This document shows positions 1 to 7,733 of a DNA stretch of 44,545 nt, piece after piece (the stretch's first letter is position 1; each line of letters begins with the position of its first letter). The notes beneath the pieces are model-generated. The model saw nothing but the letters and a program-made list of their open reading frames with translations, was not told where the DNA came from and ran no database searches. The stretch is from an uncultured Eubacteriales bacterium. Its GTDB lineage: Bacteria > Bacillota > Clostridia > Peptostreptococcales > Anaerovoracaceae. The translations under genes were made by a program, and so were the position numbers. The stretch spans positions 1-44,545 of the forward strand of contig ONJG01000089.1 of the NCBI GenBank assembly GCA_900318105.1, read 5' to 3'.

Positions 1-40
1 TCCATATTTTAATTGAAATTCCAAGCTTTTTCAAGAATCG

Positions 41-117
41 TTTCCGTTTTTCCATAAAAAAATCGGCCCAAATTTCCGTTTTTCTTGAAAATTCAGGCCA
101 AAAATTTCCGTTTTTCC
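41..117. repeat. Degenerate direct repeats downstream of pncB
   Basis: The motif TTTCCGTTTTTC occurs three times (about 41-53, 71-84 and 102-117), about 31 bases apart, with related flanks (GGCCCAAA / GGCCAAAA) before copies 2 and 3. The block lies directly after the stop codon of the minus-strand pncB gene and runs to the window edge. The one reading frame across it is a shadow of the repeat. It may be the end of a longer array outside the window. Confidence 0.6.
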
Positions 118-124
118 ACGAGCG

Positions 125-1564
125 CTACAGATTATCAGAACCGTATTTGTGGAGCAGATCGTGTTTGAGGTTCCAGAGCGGTTTTGAGAGGTCCACGTAG
201 TAGGTCTGCGGATTCTCAAATCTCAGGACTTCTCCCCAGAGCGTGTCCACCTGCTGCCTGCAGGTCTCCTTGATGTCCTCTATCTCGGGCATCTCGTATA
301 CGAGTCTGCCCTTTTCGAAGATAGGCACCTGGAGTTCCTTTACTTCGTAATTCTCGAGAACTTTACGCTTCCAGACTGCATTCGGATCAAAGATCTCATA
401 CGGTTTGCCGTCCGGCAGCGGCTCATCTCTCAGCATGATCACATCGGCCAGTGCTTTTCCGTTTTCCTTGTCGAAGAATCTCACGACCTTCTTGAAACCG
501 GGGTTCGTGATCTTCTCCACGTTTTCGGAGATTTTCATCCTCGGCTCGAGTTTGTCTCCCTTTCCTACACCGGAGAGCTTATATACACCGCCGAAGACAG
601 GTTCGGATCTTGCGGTGATGAGCCTCTCGCCGACGCCGAATGAGTCAATCTGCGCGCCTTCGAGGATTACGTCTCTTATAATGTATTCGTCGAGAGAGTT
701 GCTGATGACTATCTTGCAGTCTTTGAGTCCCTCTTCATCGAGGACCTTGCGGCACTCTCTTGTGAGGTATGTGATGTCTCCGGAGTCTATGCGGATACCC
801 ATCTTTTCCGGTTTGAGCTCCTTGAACACCTTGATGGCGTTGGGAAGCCCGGATTTCAATACGTTGTATGTATCTATCAGGAGAGTGGCATTTTGCGGAT
901 AAAGCTCCGTATATTTTCTGAAGGCTTCGTACTCGCTGTCAAAGCTCTGCACCCAGCTGTGGGCCATGGTGCCGAGCGCGGGCACTCTGTGGTTTCTGTC
1001 TGCGATGGTGCAGGCAGTGCCCACGCAGCCTGCTATGAAGGAGGCTCTGGCGCCGTAAACGGCGGCATCGGCACCATGCGCTCTTCTGGTACCGAATTCC
1101 ATCACAGGCCGACCCTGCGCCGCTCTTACTATCCTGTTGGTCTTTGTGGCTATAAGGCTCTGGTGATTGAACTGCATGAGTATGAATGTCTCAACAAACT
1201 GAGCCTGTATGACAGGACCCTTTACGGTCATAACCGGCTCATAGGGGAATATCGGATAGCCCTCCGGCACCGACCATACATCGCAGCTGAATTTGAAGTC
1301 CCTGAGATACTCCAGGAAATCCTCGGTAAAGCAGTTCTTGGATCTCAGATATTCGATGTCCTCTTCCGTGAACTTCAGATTATCCATGTATCTGATAATC
1401 TGCTCGAGACCTGCCATGATGGCGAAGCCTCCGCCATCGGGTACCCTCCTGAAAAACAGATCGAAGCATGCCTCGGAATCTCTGATATCCGAATTGAAAT
1501 AGCCGTTGGCCATCGTGATTTCATAGAAATCCGTCAGCATGGTGAGATTGTAAGTGTTAAGCAT
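125..1564 (-). CDS. pncB: Nicotinate phosphoribosyltransferase
   Basis: The 479-residue protein should convert nicotinate and PRPP (with ATP) to nicotinate mononucleotide in the cytoplasmic NAD salvage (Preiss-Handler) pathway. Visible family motifs are EFGTRRAHG (residues 156-164, phosphate binding), GTMAHSW with His202 in the position of the phosphorylated histidine, LIDTYN and IRIDSGD. Length is normal for the family. The frame stays open for 67 more codons upstream, but I place the start at the ATG at 1562-1564 because AAGGAG lies just before it and homologues begin with a similar LTDFYE segment; the extension crosses a promoter and a repeat. The gene is transcribed divergently from the pseudouridine synthase gene. 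Confidence 0.95.
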   Translation of the reverse strand: MLNTYNLTMLTDFYEITMANGYFNSDIRDSEACFDLFFRRVPDGGGFAIMAGLEQIIRYMDNLKFTEEDIEYLRSKNCFTEDFLEYLRDFKFSCDVWSVPEGYPIFPYEPVMTVKGPVIQAQFVETFILMQFNHQSLIATKTNRIVRAAQGRPVMEFGTRRAHGADAAVYGARASFIAGCVGTACTIADRNHRVPALGTMAHSWVQSFDSEYEAFRKYTELYPQNATLLIDTYNVLKSGLPNAIKVFKELKPEKMGIRIDSGDITYLTRECRKVLDEEGLKDCKIVISNSLDEYIIRDVILEGAQIDSFGVGERLITARSEPVFGGVYKLSGVGKGDKLEPRMKISENVEKITNPGFKKVVRFFDKENGKALADVIMLRDEPLPDGKPYEIFDPNAVWKRKVLENYEVKELQVPIFEKGRLVYEMPEIEDIKETCRQQVDTLWGEVLRFENPQTYYVDLSKPLWNLKHDLLHKYGSDNL

Positions 1565-1600
1565 CTCAGTCTCCTTTTTAACTTTAGTACTTATTCCGGT

Positions 1601-1630
1601 AAGATCCTTCGCTGTGCTCAGGATGACATG
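1601..1630. repeat. REP-like imperfect palindrome in pncB leader
   Basis: The segment has the form GATCCTTCGCTGTGCTCAGG followed by ATGACATG. It closely resembles a short interspersed sequence I recall from many bacterial assemblies, whose translations read like 'SFAVLRMT' one way and 'VILSTAKDL' the other; both readings are present here. It sits between the pncB promoter and start codon, so it should be transcribed as part of the pncB leader. The identification as a repeat rests on recall, since only one copy is visible in this window. Confidence 0.45.
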
Positions 1631-1643
1631 CTCTGTCGGAAAC

Positions 1644-1672
1644 ATTGTACCCGTAATCCCCTGTATTTGCAA
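1644..1672 (-). promoter_or_regulatory. Probable pncB promoter
   Basis: On the minus strand TTGCAA (1667-1672) and TACAAT (1644-1649) are separated by exactly 17 bases. This predicts a leader of about 75 bases before the pncB start, containing the REP-like element. Confidence 0.55.
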
Positions 1673-1682
1673 TCTGTTCGTG

Positions 1683-1711
1683 TTGAGGGAAATGCCCCTC
1701 TGTGTTAGAAT
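1683..1711 (+). promoter_or_regulatory. Probable promoter of the rluA-lepB-smpB group
   Basis: TTGAGG (1683-1688) and TAGAAT (1706-1711) are 17 bases apart, with the first codon of the pseudouridine synthase 35 bases downstream. A GAGGG/CCCTC inverted repeat lies in the -35/spacer region and could be an operator. Confidence 0.55.
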
Positions 1712-1745
1712 GAACTGGATTTCAAAACGCATCCGGGAGAGCTTT

Positions 1746-2744
1746 ATGAGAGAGATAAAAATCACGGCAAATGACGCAGGCAGGCGGCTTGACCGCTTCC
1801 TGAGAAAATACCTCCGCGAGGCCTCTCTCGGTGAGATTTACAAGTTCATCCGAAAGGACGTCAAGGTAAACGGAAAGAGGAAAAACGAGTCGTACATGCT
1901 GGAGGACGGCGATGTGCTGACGCTGTATCTCTCGGATGAGACTCTCGAAAAACTTCTCGGAAAGCCTTCGGGGAGAATCGCTTCGAAGCGCACTTTTTCG
2001 ATAATTTTCGAAGATGACAATGTGCTTGCGGTCTCAAAGCCTGCCGGACTTCTCACCCACGGTGATGCGGAGAATAAAAAGGACCATCTGTCCAACCAGG
2101 TCAGGGACTACCTTATAGCCAAAGGTGAATACAACCCTCGTACCGAAAAGGTCTTTGCTCCGGCGCCGTCCGGAAGGCTGGACCGGAACACCTCCGGCAT
2201 CATCCTCTTTGGAAAGAACTCGGAGGCACTACGCGAGCTGAACAGACTGATGCGCGAGGGCGGCATCGATAAATACTATCTCACCATCGCATGTGGTATC
2301 ATTGAGGAGCGTATGGAGCTTGGCGGCGCGCTGCAAAAGGACGAGGAAGCAAACAAAGTAAAGATAACGTCATCCGCAGACAGCGCGGATTCAAAGGAAA
2401 TAGTCACCGTAGTCAGCCCGCTCAGATATCTGAATTACGGGCCCGGGCTGGATGCTACTTTATGCGAGATACAGCTCGTGACCGGGCGCACGCACCAGAT
2501 AAGAGCGCACCTCGCGAGCATAGGCCATCCCGTAATCGGGGACAGCAAATATGCAGGCCGCACTGCCCGCGCGATTAACGAATCCATGCGCTCGGGCCAC
2601 TCTCTCAGCACGCAGCTCCTCCACGCTGCAAGGCTTGAGATAAGTGGTGCGGAGGGTTCTCTGTCCTACCTGAACGGTCAGGTGTTTGAGGCTCCACTTC
2701 CGCCGAAATTCGAGAATATACTTAATGCCGGAAGGCAGGAGTAA
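1746..2744 (+). CDS. RluA/RluC-family 23S rRNA pseudouridine synthase
   Basis: The 332-residue protein should isomerise specific uridines in 23S rRNA to pseudouridine. Residues 1-65 look like an S4 RNA-binding domain (AGRRLDRFLRKYL, then KVNGKRK). The catalytic domain follows, with GRLDRNTSG (catalytic Asp146) and TGRTHQIRAHL plus IGDSKYA near the C-terminus. The usual HRLD motif reads GRLD here. The frame is open 64 codons further upstream, but the ATG at 1746 has GGGAG before it and starts the S4 domain. It heads a plus-strand group with lepB and smpB (33- and 14-base gaps). The exact target uridine cannot be assigned. Confidence 0.9.
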   Translation: MREIKITANDAGRRLDRFLRKYLREASLGEIYKFIRKDVKVNGKRKNESYMLEDGDVLTLYLSDETLEKLLGKPSGRIASKRTFSIIFEDDNVLAVSKPAGLLTHGDAENKKDHLSNQVRDYLIAKGEYNPRTEKVFAPAPSGRLDRNTSGIILFGKNSEALRELNRLMREGGIDKYYLTIACGIIEERMELGGALQKDEEANKVKITSSADSADSKEIVTVVSPLRYLNYGPGLDATLCEIQLVTGRTHQIRAHLASIGHPVIGDSKYAGRTARAINESMRSGHSLSTQLLHAARLEISGAEGSLSYLNGQVFEAPLPPKFENILNAGRQE

Positions 2745-2777
2745 ACATACAACAATAAGAAAGAAGGACTTACCAAA

Positions 2778-3425
2778 TTGGATAAGAACAAAAACAGACA
2801 ATTCAACAACGATGCGCCGCAGCCACGTCCTGTGGTACATGCGACGGAGCCCAGGCATGCATCGCCTGAGCCTGAAAAAGAAAGTGCGCTCAGCATAATC
2901 AAGAGCCTGGTAATCGATGTCATAATCGCGTTTGCCCTGGCAGCTGTTTTGCTTTACTTTATAAGGCCGACCATAGTCAAGCAGTCATCCATGGAGAATA
3001 CGCTCCACAACAACGACTACATGATCATGTCGCGCCAGGCATACAGGAGCCACGGTCCAGAGCGCGGGGACATCATCATCTTCCAGAGCGAGCTGCCTAA
3101 TGACGGAAGTGACGGAAACAAGCTCCTCATCAAGAGAGTGATAGGTCTGCCGGGTGATGAGCTTTCGATCAGGGACAATCAGCTCTACATCAACGGAGAG
3201 TATTACGAAGAGGACTACCTCAAGGACGGATACACTCCGGCAATCGACGTGCCGGCAGAGGGCGAAACTTTCGTGGTCCCGGAAGATTCATATTTCTGCA
3301 TGGGAGACAACCGTGCGGGCAGCATAGATTCCAGGGATGAAAGCGTCGGCGTGGTGACGTCAGACCTTATTAAGGGAAAAGTCGTGCTGAGGCTCTTCCC
3401 CTTCAATAAAATTCAGAGGTTTTAA
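2778..3425 (+). CDS. lepB: Signal peptidase I (type I leader peptidase)
   Basis: The 215-residue membrane protein should cleave signal peptides from secreted proteins at the outer face of the membrane through a Ser/Lys dyad. A hydrophilic N-terminus of about 38 residues precedes one membrane segment (about 43-63). The nucleophile is Ser71 in QSSMENTL and the general base is Lys119 in KRVIGLPGD; the C-terminal [12 protein letters not shown] box is also present. The usual SMxPT motif has Asn instead of Pro. The start is a TTG at 2778 with AAGGA nine bases upstream. It is likely co-transcribed with the pseudouridine synthase and smpB genes. Confidence 0.93.
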   Translation: MDKNKNRQFNNDAPQPRPVVHATEPRHASPEPEKESALSIIKSLVIDVIIAFALAAVLLYFIRPTIVKQSSMENTLHNNDYMIMSRQAYRSHGPERGDIIIFQSELPNDGSDGNKLLIKRVIGLPGDELSIRDNQLYINGEYYEEDYLKDGYTPAIDVPAEGETFVVPEDSYFCMGDNRAGSIDSRDESVGVVTSDLIKGKVVLRLFPFNKIQRF

Positions 3426-3439
3426 AGAGTCTTGACGCT

Positions 3440-3919
3440 ATGGGAAAAAGAAGCCGGAAAGTAGTTGCGAATAACAAAAAAGCGTTCCACGATTACCACA
3501 TCGAGGAGCGTTTTGAAGTGGGCATAGTCCTGACCGGAACCGAGATCAAGTCCATTCGTAACGGCGGCGTCAGCATCAAGGAAAGCTACGCCAAGATCAC
3601 AAACAAGGGCGAGCTCATCGTGACGGGCATGCACATAGCGCCCTACGAGCAGGGCAACCGCTTCAACGTAGATCCGCTCCGCGTGCGCACCCTGCTGATG
3701 CACAAGAAAGAGATCAACAAACTCTACGGCACTGTAAAGACGCAACAGGGCCTGACACTGATTCCGCTCTCTGTATATCTCGATGAGAACGGCCGCTGCA
3801 AGATAGAGCTCGGGCTTTGCCGCGGAAAGAAAAACTACGACAAGCGTGAGGCCGAGGCTAAGCGCGACGCCGAGCGCAAGATGGACAAGGCCATTAAGGA
3901 GTCCAGAAACCGTTATTGA
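3440..3919 (+). CDS. smpB: SsrA-binding protein SmpB
   Basis: The 159-residue protein binds tmRNA and delivers it to stalled ribosomes for trans-translation. Family features are the N-terminal [30 protein letters not shown], the central HIAPYEQGN and the basic C-terminal tail (residues about 133-159, rich in Lys and Arg) that enters the mRNA channel. Length is typical. It begins 14 bases after lepB with only a weak ribosome binding site, suggesting coupling to lepB. No tmRNA gene follows; a terminator does. Confidence 0.95.
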   Translation: MGKRSRKVVANNKKAFHDYHIEERFEVGIVLTGTEIKSIRNGGVSIKESYAKITNKGELIVTGMHIAPYEQGNRFNVDPLRVRTLLMHKKEINKLYGTVKTQQGLTLIPLSVYLDENGRCKIELGLCRGKKNYDKREAEAKRDAERKMDKAIKESRNRY

Positions 3920-3946
3920 AGCATCCCGCGTCTTGGGATGCTTTTT
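3920..3946 (+). terminator. Rho-independent terminator after smpB
   Basis: An 8-bp stem AGCATCCC/GGGATGCT with a 7-base loop is followed by a T-run (3942-3946). It starts at the base after the smpB stop codon. Confidence 0.85.
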
Positions 3947-4020
3947 CAATATTTATATTTTTTCAAGCACCCATATGAAGGCTTCGCATCCCGCGAGGAG
4001 AAAGAAAAGAGGTAAGGTCC

Positions 4021-5823
4021 ATGTTGAACAAATTCTGTAAGAAACCGCTGTATGAAGTGACGCAAACCATGGCACGGGTGGCCACAGGCGCAGAGCCCGC
4101 AGAGCTGGTGATCAAAAATGCAAAGCTTGTAAACGTCTGCACCTGCGAGATACAGGAAGGCATCGACGTGGCCATAGCCTGCGGCAGGATAGCCCTTGTC
4201 GGTGATGCATCGCACTGCATAGGAGACGGCACCAAGGTCATCGATGCGGCGGGCCAGTACATAGCTCCGGGCTTCATGGACGCACACATCCACGTCGAGT
4301 CGGCCATGCTCACGGTGCGCGAGTACGCAAGAGCCGTTGTTCCGCACGGCACCACCGGCATATTCATGGATCCTCACGAGATATGCAATGTCTGCGGACC
4401 GGATGGCGTCAAAGCCATGATAGAAGATGCCAAGGGCTCACCTCTTAAGGCTATGTCCAACGTCCCGTCCTGCGTTCCTGCGGTAGCGGGCTTTGAGGAT
4501 ACGGGATCGTCCATCGGGCCTGATGAGGTGCGCGAAATGATGACCTGGGACGGCATCATGGGACTTGGAGAGATGATGAGTTTTCCGAACGTCCTCAGTG
4601 CAGAGCCTAATATACATGGAGAACTTCGCGAGACCCTGAAGGCTGATCAGGTTATAACCGGTCACTACTCCGTTCCTGAAACCGGCCCCGGACTCAACGC
4701 ATATATCGCATCGGGCGTCAGATGCTGCCACGAGTCCACGCGTGCAGAGGACGTGCTCGAAAAAATGCGCCGCGGCATGTACGCACTTCTTCGCTACGGC
4801 AGCGCATGGCATGACATGCCGATTATCATACGCGCGATACTGGACAACAACATAGATGACAGGTTCGCCTGCCTCATCTCAGATGACAGCCACGCGGACA
4901 CCGTGCTGAACGAGGGTCACCTCGACTACATCGTCCGGCTGGCTATTAAAGAAGGCCTCGATCCGATCAAGGCCATACAGTACGTCACCATCAATCCCGC
5001 CACGTGTTTCCGTATGGATCACGAGATGGGCAGCATCGCGCCGGGCAAATGCGCGGACATCGTATTCTTTGATGACCTGCAGGATATACGCATCACGCGC
5101 ACTATTATCGATGGCGATGTGGTTGCGGAAAACGGTGAGATGACTGTGACCATCGAGCCTTCGAAGTTCCCGGACTACACATATAACACCATGCACGTCG
5201 GAGAGGATATCACGGCTGATAGCTTCAGAATTGCCGCTCCCGAGGGTGCAGGCAGCAGCGCCAGAGCCCGCGTGATGGAGATAATTCCGAACCACGTCGG
5301 AAACTATGAGAGGCTGATCGAACTTCCGGTCGAGGGCGGATATGTCGAAGCGGACAAGTCACAGGATGTGATGAAGCTGGCTGTTATAGAAAGGCATAAA
5401 GCCACCGGCACCAAGGGGCTGGGCTTTGTAACGGGATTTGGATTCACAAAGGGCGCGATGGCACAGACTGTGGCTCACGATGCCCACAATCTGCTCGTCG
5501 CAGGAACCAATGACGAAGATATGGCCCTGGCCGCAAATACTCTGATCGAGTGCGGCGGCGGCCTCTGCGCTGTAGCGAACGGAAAGGTCCTCTCGGTCCT
5601 GCCGCTTCCGATTGCGGGCCTTATGAGCGACAAGTCCGCAAAGGAGGTCGCAGACATGAACGAGGAGCTCGCAGCAGCATGGAAAGATATGGGCTGCGTC
5701 ATCAATTCGCCGTATATGACCATGGCTCTGATGGCTCTCGCGTGCCTGCCTGAGATCCGCCTGACAAACCGCGGCATGGTCGACTGCAGGACCTTCGAGT
5801 TCATCGATCTGTTTACAGAGTAA
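4021..5823 (+). CDS. ade: Adenine deaminase (AdeC type)
   Basis: The 600-residue metal-dependent amidohydrolase should deaminate adenine to hypoxanthine and ammonia in purine salvage. GFMDAHIHVESAML supplies metal ligands His89 and His91, MDPHEICNVCG and NVPSCVPA follow, and SDDSHADTVLNEGHLD (about 287-302) is typical of AdeC rather than Add-type adenosine deaminases. The C-terminal adenine-deaminase domain is complete (GFVTGFGFTKGAMA; ASVVA-like segment ending near Phe597). The ATG has AAGAGG upstream. It lies after the smpB terminator, so it probably has its own promoter in the 75-base gap; I see no purine riboswitch there. It converges on the amylosucrase-like gene with a 15-base gap. Confidence 0.93.
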   Translation: MLNKFCKKPLYEVTQTMARVATGAEPAELVIKNAKLVNVCTCEIQEGIDVAIACGRIALVGDASHCIGDGTKVIDAAGQYIAPGFMDAHIHVESAMLTVREYARAVVPHGTTGIFMDPHEICNVCGPDGVKAMIEDAKGSPLKAMSNVPSCVPAVAGFEDTGSSIGPDEVREMMTWDGIMGLGEMMSFPNVLSAEPNIHGELRETLKADQVITGHYSVPETGPGLNAYIASGVRCCHESTRAEDVLEKMRRGMYALLRYGSAWHDMPIIIRAILDNNIDDRFACLISDDSHADTVLNEGHLDYIVRLAIKEGLDPIKAIQYVTINPATCFRMDHEMGSIAPGKCADIVFFDDLQDIRITRTIIDGDVVAENGEMTVTIEPSKFPDYTYNTMHVGEDITADSFRIAAPEGAGSSARARVMEIIPNHVGNYERLIELPVEGGYVEADKSQDVMKLAVIERHKATGTKGLGFVTGFGFTKGAMAQTVAHDAHNLLVAGTNDEDMALAANTLIECGGGLCAVANGKVLSVLPLPIAGLMSDKSAKEVADMNEELAAAWKDMGCVINSPYMTMALMALACLPEIRLTNRGMVDCRTFEFIDLFTE

Positions 5824-5838
5824 TTAATATTGAGATAT

Positions 5839-7704
5839 TCATGCGATGAGCCAGCGGAAGCCGTACGGCTCTATCCAGTATTCGCTGGTATCCTCACTGC
5901 CAGGGACGTAGTTTCTTCCGGGATGCACCATGTCTATCCAGTTTTCCGTCACGATTTCCGTTCTGCAATGGAATTCGGAGAAATTGAAGAGTCCCAGCAT
6001 GCGTTTGCCGTTGTATTCTCTCATGATGCCGAGCACTTTATTGTCTCCGGTGTCCACAGTGTATAGCCTTGCATCTGAATGGAATACGTCGTTGTATTTT
6101 CTGACCATCACCAGATGTCTCAGGGCCATGAAAATGCGTCCCGTGACCGTGGATTCGTCATGTCTTTTCTCTGCGAGTTCCCAGTCGAATCTGCTCCTGT
6201 GGAGATTGCGGCTGTCTGCCCATTTGCCGGGGTCGTCGTGGTATCCGTAGTCGTTGAGCATGGCAATTTCATCACCGCTGTATATAACGGGGATGCCGCG
6301 CAGTGTCATCATGCATGCATGCAGCATCAGGTCCGCGTTTATCATCCTGCCGAGCTTTTCTTGGTCCTGCTCGTAAAGCGCGGACTCTATGCCGCAGAGG
6401 GATGCGGTGGTCCCGCAGAGCCTTGCGTCCTGCAGATATTCCGAGTCGTTGTACAACTCTCCCCTGGACCAGCTGCCGTACCATTTTCCGGTAAACCAGT
6501 CATTGAGGTATTTTTTGTGGGTGCCCTCTCTTACTCCGAAAGAACCGAGGAATCCGTAGTCGAGTCCCCAGCCTATATCGTCATGGCATCTGATGTAGTT
6601 CTGGAATATGCAGTTATTCGGCAGGTCTTTGATCTGTTCGAGCTGCTGCCTCAGCAGGCTGACATCTCTTGTTGCGAGAGTGTGCCAGATGCTGGCCATT
6701 GTGGTCACGTTGTAGAGCATGTCACACTCCGGCTTTTCCTCTGTGCCGAAATACGGAACCACCTCTCGAGGCTCCATTACCACTTCTCCCAGCAGCAGAA
6801 CGCTCGGGCAGACTATTCTGCAGGCTATGTTCATCATACGGGTCAGGCTGTGCACCTGCGGCTGATTGCGACAGCTGGTGCCGAGCGCTTTCCAAATATA
6901 CGGAACGGCATCCAGCCGCAATATATCCACCCCTCTGTTTGCCAGATAGAGGAGGTTATCTGTCATGTCGTTGAATACCATCGGGTTGGCATAATTGAGA
7001 TCCCACTGGAACGGATAGAATGTGGTCATCACGATTTTTCCGATGTCATCCAGCCAGGTGAAATTGCCGGGCGCCGTTTCGGGGAACACCTGCGGCATGG
7101 TTTGTTCATAATAGTTTGGAATGTCCCAGTTGTCATAGAAGTAGTAGCGGCTCATGGCAGCAGGATCTCCGGCGCGTGCTGCTCTCGCCCATTCGTGGTC
7201 CTCGCTGGTGTGGTTCATCACAAAATCCAGGCAGAGCCTGATGCCCCTCTTGTGGCATGATGCTGCAAGTGCCTCGAGGTCTTCCATCGTTCCGAGATCC
7301 TCTCTCACTTTTCTGAAGTCCGAAACGGCATATCCGCCGTCGCTTCTGCCGGGCTCCGGTGTATCGAGAAGAGGCATGAGGTGTATGTACTTAATACCGA
7401 GTTCCTTGAAATATGAAAGGCGGCTCCTCACCCCCTGCAAATCCCCTCCGAAGTTTTCGGTATAGAGCATCATGCCCATCATCTTGTTTGAATGATGAAT
7501 GTTGGGGTTGCCGGACCTTCTGGCGTCCACAGCTTTGAGGGTCTGCTTGCGGGCCCTGTAATTGCGCTTTAACATTTTGATGAAATAATTAAAGGCATTT
7601 TCATCGTCATACAGCTCCATATAAAGCCACTTGAGTTCGTCGTAATAGCGCTCAAGTCTCTTTCCGAATTTATCTTCTCTCTTCTTTTCACCCTTATTTT
7701 CCAT
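5839..7704 (-). CDS. GH13 amylosucrase-like enzyme
   Basis: The 621-residue protein resembles GH13 subfamily 4 (amylosucrase, sucrose hydrolase). It has a helical N-terminal domain and then a TIM barrel: DFVMNHTSEDH (160-170), nucleophile Asp265 in ILRLDAVPYIWK, acid/base Glu307 in LLGEVV, and CHDDIGW with Asp375 as third carboxylate. QWDLNYANP and LGTSCRNQPQ match the recalled Neisseria amylosucrase closely. The likely reaction is transfer or hydrolysis of the glucosyl unit of sucrose, releasing fructose. No signal peptide is seen, so it is probably cytoplasmic. It is the last gene of the sugar locus, 29 bases after lacZ. Alternatives are an alpha-glucosidase or sucrose hydrolase of the same subfamily. 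Confidence 0.85.
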   Translation of the reverse strand: MENKGEKKREDKFGKRLERYYDELKWLYMELYDDENAFNYFIKMLKRNYRARKQTLKAVDARRSGNPNIHHSNKMMGMMLYTENFGGDLQGVRSRLSYFKELGIKYIHLMPLLDTPEPGRSDGGYAVSDFRKVREDLGTMEDLEALAASCHKRGIRLCLDFVMNHTSEDHEWARAARAGDPAAMSRYYFYDNWDIPNYYEQTMPQVFPETAPGNFTWLDDIGKIVMTTFYPFQWDLNYANPMVFNDMTDNLLYLANRGVDILRLDAVPYIWKALGTSCRNQPQVHSLTRMMNIACRIVCPSVLLLGEVVMEPREVVPYFGTEEKPECDMLYNVTTMASIWHTLATRDVSLLRQQLEQIKDLPNNCIFQNYIRCHDDIGWGLDYGFLGSFGVREGTHKKYLNDWFTGKWYGSWSRGELYNDSEYLQDARLCGTTASLCGIESALYEQDQEKLGRMINADLMLHACMMTLRGIPVIYSGDEIAMLNDYGYHDDPGKWADSRNLHRSRFDWELAEKRHDESTVTGRIFMALRHLVMVRKYNDVFHSDARLYTVDTGDNKVLGIMREYNGKRMLGLFNFSEFHCRTEIVTENWIDMVHPGRNYVPGSEDTSEYWIEPYGFRWLIA

Positions 7705-7733
7705 TTCTTACCTTTTTACTCCGATTGCAACTG

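Noticed and set aside
1565..1765. 67-residue N-terminal extension of PncB
   Set aside because: It runs across a promoter and a REP-like element; the ATG at 1564 has a good SD and fits the family N-terminus.
3947..4020. tmRNA gene or purine riboswitch between smpB and ade
   Set aside because: The gap is only about 75 bases and shows neither tmRNA ends nor the purine aptamer loops.
6079..7260. 393-codon open frame on the plus strand
   Set aside because: It lies wholly antisense to the amylosucrase-like gene, has no ribosome binding site and no recognisable motif.
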